Origin: Chrysoporthe austroafricana
Lineage: Eukaryota; Ascomycota; Sordariomycetes; Diaporthales; Cryphonectriaceae
Direction of reading: 5' to 3'
DNA length: 64,000 nt
Assembly (NCBI GenBank): GCA_001051155.2
Contig: JYIP02000010.1
Location: forward strand, 558,001 to 622,000
In this document: positions 55,453 to 64,000 of the stretch, piece by piece
Numbering within the stretch: the first letter of the stretch is position 1
Layout: each line of letters opens with the position of its first letter
Position numbers and translations under genes: made by a program
The notes under the pieces: model-generated
Database searches by the model: none
The model's input: only the letters and a program-made list of their open reading frames with translations
What the model was told of the DNA's origin: nothing

Positions 55453-58400
55453 TTACGAATTTTCATTTGCTAGGTAATCTTTCCATTTGATAAGGTATTC
55501 GGGGTCGTAATCTGGTTCGCGGTATCTGAGGATTCGTTCGATTTCGTATTCTGGCTCGTTACTTTCGACTTGAATGTTTTTGTCTGTTTTGATTATTCTT
55601 GGTATTAGTTCGAGGAGCGAGATATGGAATACCGGATGGATTCTCATTCTATGGGATAGCGCGAGTTCGAAATTGATATTTGAGATTTTCCTTAGGATTT
55701 TGAATGGTCCCAATTTCTTGTAATCCAGTGAGTAAGAGGGTTTTATTGTTTTAATATATTCTTTCTGTCAAATAAAGTAGATTTTATCCTTTTCCTGTAA
55801 GATTGGTCTTTCGATCTTTTTGGAATTAGCATATTTCGTCATTCTTTCTTATATGAATTTCAGTTCTTTCTGGAATTCTTTCTAAACTTTCTTGATTTTT
55901 CTGATTCGTCTTTCTGCAGCTTTTGCATTTGCTCCTAGTATCTTGTCGTAATAGGCTGTCGGGTTATAGCTATAGAGTGCGTAAAATGGCAATTTCTTTG
56001 TCGTATTTATATTTGCGTTATTATATGCAAATTGCGCTAGGGGTAAGAAGTCGATTTAGTTATCCTGCTTGTGGTTTACGTAATGTCGTAAATATTGCTT
56101 GACAATCTGGTTGGTTCTTTCCGTTTGTCTGTCTGTTTGTAGATAGAATGCTATAGACATTTTCTATTATATTCCGAGTAGCTTCGTAAGTAAGGTCTAG
56201 AAGTTTGATGCGAACTTTCTGTTTCTATCGGAAATGATTTCTTTGGGCATGCCGTAATTGGCTATAACCGTTCTGAGGAATGTATATGCGAGTTTTTCTG
56301 CTATGCTGCTTTCTTTATATAGTAGGAAGTAAGCGTATTTGCTTAGTTTGCAAACTATTACTAGAATGCTATCGTATTATATTCTAGTTAAGGGTTTTTG
56401 TAAGAGAGGTAGCTTGGTAATAAAGTCCTAGTTAATGGATTGCCAAACTATTTCCGGAACCGGGAATAGTTAGAGCAATCTATAGAGCTTATAATATTCA
56501 ATCTTATTCTTTTTGCAGCTATCGTACTTTCGTAAGATTCTTTCGATTCTTTGTCTGAGCCCTAGTAGGTTCCAGTATTTCTTGATTCTTTCGTAAGTGG
56601 CTTTGATTCCTTGATAATTATATGCTGGTACGCTATATATGGTTTTGATATATTCGTTTTGTTTTTCGGGAGTTATATTTTCAGATTTTCTTTTTTAATT
56701 CTCGATTCTGATAATCGTATTGAGTTCTCTTGCTTCGCTTACAAAATTGCTATCTTTGTTTTGCTTGAAGATATTCTGTAATTCTTTGGGTTCCGTATCC
56801 TAGTAGTCTGCTCGTTTGCTAAGGGTATCTGCTTTGCCATTCTCTGATTTTTTGCAATATATGATTTTTAAGTCGAATTGCGAAAGGAATTCTGCCTATC
56901 TGACTTGTCGTTTATTCAAGACTTTTGTTATTATAAATATTATTAGGTTTTTGTAATCTGAATGTACTATTATTTGGTATTTAGTTCCGATTAAGTAATA
57001 TTGCTATTTTTCGAATGCTTTGACGATTGCCATTAGTTCTTTATCTGGAATGCCGTAATTGAATTCCGGGCCGTTTAACTTTTTTGAGAAGTTGCTTACT
57101 ATCTTGAGATATCCCTGGTTGTCTTGTTAGCTTAGTTGTCCGCTAAGTGCGTAGTCTGATGCGTCGGTTTCGATTTCGAATAGTTTGTCTGGGTTCGTTT
57201 CGCAGAATATGGGTTCTAACGTAATTCGTTCTTTGATTTCGTCGAATGCTTTTCGAGTTTCTTAAGTCCATTCAAATTTGCAATCCTTCTTTGTAAGATT
57301 CGTAAGTGGTCGTGCGATCTTGCTATAATCTCGAATGAATTGCCGATAGAAGTTAGCATAGCCGAGGAATGCTTTGATTTCCTTAATCTTTTCTAGTATA
57401 GGCTATTCTTTTACTGTTTAGACTTTATTTTTCTGCATGCTGATCTGTCCTGGTTTGATAGTATAGCCCAAGTAATCGATTTCTTGTTAGTGGAATTGGC
57501 ATTTGCTTAATTCCATGAGGAATTTGTTATCTTATAATATTCGGAATACTTATCGTATATGCTATTTATATAATGCGAGGTTTTTAGAGTAAATAAGGAT
57601 ATCGTTAAGGTAGACGATAATAATGGTATCCAGGTATTTGCGGAAGACGTCATTAATCATTTTTTGGAAGGATGCGGGCGCGTTAGTTAATCCAAAAGGT
57701 AAGATTACATATTCGAAATGTCCGTAGCAGGTCCTGAATGCTGTTTTCCAAATGTCATCTTCCTTGATCCGGATATAATAGTATCTTTCTTTGAAATCCA
57801 GGGTAGTGAACTATTTTGCTCCTATCAGACGATCTCGTATTTCTCCTATTAATGGCAAGGGATAGCGATTCTTGATTATAATATCGTTAAATTGCCGATA
57901 GTCCATACAAAGTCGTAGTTTGCCGTTTTTCTTTGGAACGAATAGGATTAGGTATCTTGCGAGTAATTATAATTTCCGTATATAGCCTTTCTTGAGGTTT
58001 TCGTCGATATATTCCTTGAATGCTTTGAGTTTTGCTTGATCGAGCTTGTAAATAGGGTAGTTCTGTAGCTTTGTCCCTTCTTTCAGTAGGATCTTATAAT
58101 CAAAGGGGCTATATTCGGGTAAGCCGTTATCGAATTTTCCTTATTATAGTTTTTTGAATTCGTAGTATTCCCGTAATACGTTTTTGAGGTCTGGCAGTAG
58201 TTCTTTTTCGTCTTCTGCGATCTGTAAGAATATAAGGTATCGCTATGCGTATCTTGCTTCGCTAGCTTCTTGTCTTTTGAGCTTTTCTGTTTCTGGTGGT
58301 TTCGGGTATCTGTCGGGTGCTAAGCCGAATTATCTTCTAGCGTATTCGTGCTGTAGGAGCTGTATTTCTTTGTGATTCCATAATTTATATTTTCTTGCGC

Positions 58401-58960
58401 TATTCCGTACTTGACCGAACTTCTGTTAGTCGATAGTCGTTTGTAATCCTGGTCCGTCCCTAACTTTTATCTGGAAGTTCAAGGTAATCGTAATCCTTCC
58501 CTGTATTATGGCTTGCTTTTCTGTTTTAAGGGTATTCGTAAGCCTATTTGAGCGCATTTCACTTATATTGTTCTCAGTAACTAGGTCTCTTTTTCTGCTA
58601 GTAATCGCGACCTTTTTGGTAGGTACGGCTTGTTCCTATAAAATCTGGCTAATAGTCCAATTAATTCGAGGGTTATGCTCTTTAAGCTAAAGTATTCCCA
58701 AGATTAATTCATATTATACTATATTTGTAATATCAAAAGTAATATTTATCGTAAGGCTTTGAATCGAGATAAGTAGATAATCAGTTTCTATATCGATTAT
58801 ATTTAGATTGTACGTAACCGACTTTCTTTTTATAGTATTGAGCTTATAAGAATCTTTCTTTTGCGTCCAGGGAATTCGTTCCCTATTAACGATTTCGGGC
58901 GAGATGAAATTTCCTTATACGCCGCTATCTAGTAATATACTGTATCGTCGTCCTTTGATA
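55453..58960 (-). pseudogene. Inner element pol relic: protease, RT, RNase H, integrase, chromodomain
   Basis: Read on the minus strand from right to left. A protease-like DSG motif lies near 58930, then reverse transcriptase at about 58150-57300, with its catalytic loop at about 57630-57600 reading [12 protein letters not shown] (Asp to Asn in YLDD). RNase H is at about 57250-56830 (LMAIVKAFEK, then a broken ...QYYLIG and SENGKADTLSKR). The integrase region with its Cys/His part and core is at about 56720-55740 (ISDRNRKFAS, then YLQTDRQTERTNQIVKQYLR and FLPLAQFAYNNA). The chromodomain tail is at 55713-55453 (YEIERILRYREPDYDPEYLI). Stops replace Gln or Trp codons throughout, so no full protein can be made. 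Confidence 0.9.
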
Positions 58961-60139
58961 TACATATCTAGAATGATATGCTCTTCGTTTCCTTTAGTAA
59001 TGGCATATAGGGACCTCGTAGTCCTGATCGGCTGTTATCCTATTATAGGCAATCTTTCCTTTTTGGGGTATCCTGGGCGTTCTTTGCTATTTGCTGTGCT
59101 AGCCTTTTTGCTTAAGCATAGCTTCGCTACCGATTCTTCTCGATTTTTTGCAGCCTGTGCCATTCTTTGGCTTTGTTCCGTATATATATAGAGTATGCAA
59201 TCATATAGCATTATCCCTATATAGTTTTTCCATTAATGCATGCTCGTGGGCAGTTATTGGGTAGTCCTATATATGCGTTATTGTTTTCGATATGCAAGAC
59301 TTTCTTATGCTTTCCTTTTTCTTCCGTAACGGAATGGATCAATTGGTCCTATTCCTTAAGCGGAAACCAATCGTATTTAATTTTCTTGCTGAAATGTATC
59401 TGGCAGTTATAGTAAATATAACTAATCCAGGCAAATTCATAATAGCAAAGGTATAAGTAACTGATCTTTCCGTTTTCCTAGGGTAGGCAATTACTATTCT
59501 GGAATAGTATGCCTTGGAAGAATTCTTTTGTTGTAAGCCTATAAATGATATATTCTATTTCCGTATATTTGGTTATCCATTTGTTGCAATTTTGGCAGTT
59601 TTTTTATTAATAGCGGGCTGTTTTTTCTGATAATTTTTCGTCGGGAACTGGAATTAGTAGGTTATCTGGTTATTTGTCGGGATATGCCGATTTTTCGATA
59701 ATAATGCTAGGTATCGGTAATTCCGGTCTTATAATGCTAATTTCCTTTTCTATTATATTGTTCCATTATCGTTCCAGATAATAATTCAAAAGGTATTTTC
59801 CCAAGTCTTCCTTGCTTTGCAAGGGTCTTTCATTAGAGCAATCGGAATCGCTATCCCGGATAATAGTATCGTAAAATAAGCCTTTCTTGCCTATAGCAAA
59901 TTGCCGCTATTTTTAGGGCTTGCGTAAGAATTATCCTAAGCCTTCCTTTTCCGAGAAATGCAGTATGCAATGATCTTGGTAGCAGGCTATCTAGCTGGTA
60001 TTGCTATAATCAAAGTCCGCTGCTTATTTAAATTGGATATTTTTGCCTAGTTAATTGGGTTCCTATCGCTAAGCGACGTTAAGCTATCTTTCTGGGACTA
60101 GCTTCCATTCTCGCTTCTTTTATTCCTATTAATAATTGC
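58961..60139 (-). other. Inner element, region between gag zinc knuckle and protease
   Basis: Part of the element's internal coding sequence, now with many stops and no recognisable domain apart from Cys/His-rich scraps. Confidence 0.4.
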
Positions 60140-61043
60140 GGGCAATATAACCTTTCTTACTACAGTTATAACAAGTAACCCCTTTGCATTATTTGCGTAC
60201 GAGAGTATTTAGTTCTATAGGCTTAGCGTATATAATGCCCGAATAGGCCGTATTATTCTTGCCCTTATGCTGGAATTTGCGCTTCTCAGTATTTGGCTGA
60301 TATTACGGGGAAGTATTATGATTCTTCTGCCGTTATTGCCGTCGTTCGTATAGTCGGTTATCAATGCGGACTGCCTTATTAATAAACTCACTAAGCTTTT
60401 CGGGTCGGTCTTCCTTATAGAGTTCATCCTTGATTTCCTCTTTGAGTCTTGCGTAATAAGTATTTATAAAGGGTTCGTTCTCGTAATCAAGGTAGGTAAC
60501 GATTTGCCGGAATTTCGCCGTATAGTCCGCAGCCGAACCAGTTTATCGAAATGCTTCTAGCTGCCGTATTGCAGTTTGTCGTTTATCCGGATCTCCAAAG
60601 GTTTTAGTAAGAGCTGATTCGAAATTGGCATAGCGCTGGAAGACGCGCTTGGTATTTTCCGAGCGAAGTTTTTCGCTATTATCCAAATAGTTGCGAAAGG
60701 TTGGCTTCCATTACTGGAATGCCGTTCTTTCAAGGCGACTTCCTGCGAAATCGATCTTGTTATAGGTAATCCTAAACTGGGTTCCATAATGCTTGAAATA
60801 GGCCTTGAATTGTATTAAGAAGGCCTGGAAATCTCCCCGAATGCCTTTATACGGGCCGGGCTTGTCAAGCTTGAAAGCCTTGGCTTGCTGAAAGGCGTTA
60901 AAGCGGATGATTTCGTTCTTGATTTCCTCAAGCTGCTAGTATAATATCACATTCTGTTATTGGAGTTGTTCGTTAGTAAGGACGACTGGGACCTTTTCCT
61001 GGAAGGCTTGATTGTTGGATAAGGACGGGGTTTGAGGCGCCAT
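60140..61043 (-). pseudogene. Inner element gag relic
   Basis: It starts at the ATG at 61043 (MAPQTPSLSNNQAF) and reads typical gag helices: QQAKAFKLDKPGPYKGIRGD, FLIQFKAYFKHYGTQF, GSAADYTAKFRQIVTYLDYE and EEIKDELYKEDRPEKLSEF. Near 60190-60150 the former zinc knuckle reads CYNCSKKGYIARNY, with the His and last Cys changed to Tyr. Several TAG stops interrupt the frame. Confidence 0.88.
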
Positions 61044-61105
61044 TATATCCTGAATATTGCTCAAAGGGTATATACTGAACCGATCTTGAATAAGAGTTAT
61101 CAAAA

Positions 61106-61520
61106 TGTTATGAACGCTATAGCAAATCCTTAGATGGGCTGTAAGGACAAGGGGTTTTATGCTAATAAGAGCGATACCAAGTACTGTTTTGAGTTTCAGG
61201 ACGAATTTACTAAGTATCGCAAGGTTTATAAGCCAATATGGCTATCAATAATAGGGTCCAATTGATACTTAGATTGACGATTGAAAGTCTTATCTAATTA
61301 TCTAGCCGATAGTTCTTCCAGCCTTATATATCCATATTTTTTTAGTCCTTGGCTTATTGCTGCTTATCGGGGCTTATGGCTGCTTATCGAGCCCCGGTAA
61401 GCCCGGTTGAGCTCTGATAACCCTAATCCTGGCTTACGTAATCTTTGCGGGGTACGTATTTTCATTCTCTTGATTTGGCCCTAGGTCGGGGTTTGTCTTT
61501 CTGTATGTTAGTTCATAACA
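61106..61520 (-). repeat. Inner element LTR, right copy
   Basis: 415 bp, bounded by TGTTATGAAC and GTTCATAACA. As the element runs on the minus strand, this is its 5' LTR. The blocks 61145-61254 and 61422-61450 are unreversed complements of the matching blocks in the left LTR. Confidence 0.93.
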
Positions 61521-61525
61521 ATATG
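61521..61525. repeat. Target-site duplication, right copy (atatg)
   Basis: Matches 54183-54187. Removing the inner element and one copy of atatg restores the reading frame of the outer element. Confidence 0.9.
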
Positions 61526-64000
61526 CTATTTTTGGACTTATACTTAATGAAATTTTCAAAAATGTTCGGTTTCAAAACGATACTTATAGAAAATACGAAA
61601 ACGAATAAATTAGCATAAGATTATTCTAGCATTACCAGATCGCATAAGTCTCGTACATTTATAATAATTGCAAAGAATATTTTGCAGCCAAAATAGCAAA
61701 TAACTAGTTTCTTTAAAAGGATTAATATTTAGTTATTAAGGCCTATAAAGAACAAAACCTTTATTGCAAAATCAGATTCGACCGAAACGGACATTTTGGC
61801 CTTATCGGACTATTTAGCAACTTTTCTCAAAATTGTTTCGAAAAAAGGGTAAAATAGCAAGAATACCAGATAGAAAACTATAAAATCCATACTAACAAAA
61901 AACTATATGCCTAGTATTAATAAAGGGACTTTGAAAACTATAATAAATAAAGATATATATATAGTACGGAATAAGCTAAAGAATTTGCAAAATAAGTAAC
62001 CCAAAGCCCTGAATAAACCTTAAAGGCCTTAAAAGACGAAAAATGCTTATAATAAAATAGCAAATATTCGGACTTATAAAGTCTTTAAGCTTAGCAATAA
62101 TAGCAGACTAAAAGCATATTAAGATATTTATATAACTTAACAGGCAAATATATAGCATATTCTTAGATAATAGCGTTTAAAGGAATTTCATTTTACTAAA
62201 AATTATCAATTAAGCATGCATTATATAGAAATAAAAAAGGAATCCGTATATATTATATACTATAGAAAGGAAACCGGTTACTTATAATCAAAATATAATT
62301 AATAGAAAAACTAATTATCTATTTATTTCGATTCAAAAATATATAATAAACTTGACTTTCGATATTACGGATATAGCAAAATACGATATAATTATAGGAT
62401 TACTTTAGCTCAAAAAGCATAATTTTCGAATCGATTGGACTACTAGCTAAATCTATTAAGATAATACTATATCCCAGAAAATAATTGCGATCAAAAGCGC
62501 AAAGCGAGATTCAGTTATTAAGAAAAGCTTAATAAAGGGCTTTCAAACGAATATTTATACTATTTCCAAATTAGCAAGGATTAATAGCTTAAAGAAAAAA
62601 ACTATACGATAGTCGAACTCTAAAAAACAGAACGATAGTAAGTTAATATAATAAATAGACAAATGCCAAAACAATTACTTGGCTTAATATAATACAAAAT
62701 ATCGAAAATAAATATTATAAGAAGAGAATTAATAGTTCTTCCTGGATTACGAATAATTTCCGAAAGCCCCGATATATGAGTTATAGAATTATAAGGAAAT
62801 CAATTACGAAAACAAGATAGCAAAACGATATCTTCTATTCTTATAAATAGCGGATACAAAAAAAGAATTAAGGCTAGAATTTAAGAATATATTAAGAGAA
62901 TATTACAAATTCAAAGAAATTTTCAGGCCAAAAAGGGATACGGGATTCTTAGCATACGGTCTATACGATTACGAAATCCTATTCAAACCTAGTATATATT
63001 TAACTTTCGAACCGATTTACGGATTAAATAAAGTACGATTCGAAATTTTCAAAGAATATCTTGATAAGCAATTTAAAAAAGGATTTATACAAAAATCCTA
63101 CTTACTAGCAAAATACTCAATCCTATTTATACCAAAAAAGAATAGCAAATTACAACTTTGCGTAAATTATAAGAAACTTAATAATATTATTATCAAAAAT
63201 CGGTATCTATTATTACTATTAAAAGAATTGCGCGACAGATTTCGTAGCGCAAACTGATTTACGGCATTCGATTTATAAGAAAAATATACGCATATCCGCA
63301 TTAAGGAAGGAAATAAATGGAAAACAGCATTCAAAATACGTTACGGCCATTTTGAGTACTTTATTATGCTATTCGGATTTATTAATATTCCAGCATTCTT
63401 CCAGGAATATATGCATTATATTTTGCAAGGATATTTAAATTGCTTCATTATTATTTATTTTGATAATATCTTAATTTATTCCAAGGATTTCGAAATATAT
63501 AAATACTATATCAGATAAGTATTACAGACTTTCAAAAGCAATAAATTCTTTATTAACGGAAAAAAGAGCCAATTCTATTCGCAAAAAGTCGACTATTTAG
63601 GATATACTATTAAACTAAGCAGAATTAGAATACAAAAAGATAAGGTTAAAGCAGTACGAAAATAGCTATAACTTCAAAATATTACTAGCATTAAATCCTT
63701 TTTCGGATATATTAATTTCTACTGACAATTCATTAAAGGATATGCGGAAATAGCTAGATTATTAATAGAGCTAACCAAGAAAAACAGAATATTCGAATAG
63801 ATAGAAACCTAATAAAAAGCATTTAAAATATTCAAAGAAAAAGTTATTCAAGAACTTATATTATAAGAAGCAAACTTAGCAAAACCATTCGAAATCAATA
63901 CCGATATATTAGCCTATACTATCGGTAACGAACTTATTTAGAAAGATAATTAAGGAAAACTATACCTCGTTATAAACTTTAGTAAAAAACTTAATAGATT
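61526..64000 (+). pseudogene. Outer element pol relic (protease, reverse transcriptase, RNase H start), continues off the window
   Basis: The plus frame resumes from the split gag-pol frame. A retropepsin tail lies at about 62350-62480 (FDITDIAKYDIIIGLLQLKK). Reverse transcriptase runs from about 62990 to 63700: GLNKVRFEIFKEYLDKQFKK, PKKNSKLQLCVNYKKLNNII, FTAFDL then a stop then EKYTHIRIKEGNKW, and the catalytic loop IIYFDNILIYSKD with Asp to Asn. RNase H begins near 63880 (KPFEINTDILAYTI). Stops stand at Gln and Trp positions. Confidence 0.88.

Larger units (their letters stand above)
54188..61520 (-). mobile_element. Inner Ty3/gypsy chromodomain retrotransposon (chromovirus-type)
   Basis: A full-length 7.3-kb element in minus orientation, with two 415-bp LTRs, gag next to the right LTR, pol in the middle and an integrase with C-terminal chromodomain near the left. 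It is inserted in the outer element with a perfect 5-bp duplication. It has fewer AT changes than its host element but is still disabled by many TAG/TAA stops and missense changes. The 850 bp between the left LTR and the chromodomain stop (54603-55452) hold no recognised domain. Chromodomain integrases of this group often steer insertion to heterochromatin, which fits nesting inside a dead element. Confidence 0.93.
52060..64000 (+). mobile_element. Outer Ty3/gypsy element, heavily RIP-mutated, split by an inner element
   Basis: It begins with an LTR whose first bases are TGTTATGAACC at 52060, inside the peroxiredoxin-like gene, and runs past the right edge. Gag remnants lie at about 53080-54182 and pol remnants from 61526. 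The two parts are one element: the interrupted frame continues exactly across the inner insertion. The DNA is extremely AT-rich with TAG/TAA stops at positions where Gln or Trp is expected, the pattern of RIP. The 3' end of its 5' LTR could not be fixed, and its 3' LTR lies outside the window. Confidence 0.88.

Noticed and set aside
1..64000. CRISPR arrays, bacterial operons, ribosomal RNA genes
   Set aside because: No spaced palindromic repeats, ribosome-binding sites or rRNA sequence; spliced eukaryotic genes throughout.

Overview
The window is filamentous-ascomycete (Pezizomycotina) nuclear DNA. The evidence is short 55-150 bp GT-AG introns with CTAAC/CTGAC-like branch sites, a Zn2Cys6 regulator, a PhiA-type cell-wall protein, a trichodiene-synthase-like terpene cyclase, an ApsB/Mto1-type microtubule organiser, and Ty3/gypsy elements riddled with C-to-T and G-to-A changes of the kind left by repeat-induced point mutation (RIP). 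A sordariomycete is plausible, but the genus cannot be told from the sequence.

Layout. About 1-25 kb is an accessory, partly decayed metabolic region. It holds a two-exon MmgE/PrpD protein, a glycosylated membrane protein, a relic of a highly reducing polyketide synthase (ER-KR) beside a relic of a B-family ABC exporter, a secreted type-B carboxylesterase, a PhiA-like secreted protein, an unidentified relic, a terpene cyclase, a short-chain dehydrogenase (SDR) that lacks the catalytic Tyr and Lys, a nitrilase and a secreted metallophosphatase. About 25-49 kb reads as ordinary, GC-rich genic DNA: an FSH1-type hydrolase, a ten-exon Zn2Cys6 factor, a four-helix membrane protein, an 81-residue conserved protein, a metal-dependent amidohydrolase, a 1643-residue spindle-pole/septal MTOC protein, a Kre9/Knh1-like wall protein and a LURP-one protein. 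From 49.5 kb to the right edge the DNA is a transposon graveyard. It contains a foldback piece made from LTR ends, a dead amino-acid permease, a peroxiredoxin-like gene cut by an LTR, and a heavily mutated plus-strand gypsy element that is itself split by a second, minus-strand chromodomain gypsy element flanked by a perfect 5-bp target duplication (atatg).

How the genes relate. The terpene cyclase, SDR, nitrilase, esterase and PrpD protein, next to dead PKS and exporter genes, look like what remains of one or more secondary-metabolite loci; that grouping is an inference from proximity. The nested transposons explain the loss of the permease and peroxiredoxin genes.

The strangest signal is in the two LTRs of the inner gypsy element. 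They are the same length (415 bp) and are plainly one sequence, except for a 110-bp and a 29-bp block in which one LTR is the base-by-base complement of the other WITHOUT reversal (102/110 and 28/29 positions; every exception is a transition). Inversion or gene conversion cannot make this. It is either an artefact or a very unusual event. Gene models below were spliced by eye from frame continuity and family motifs.
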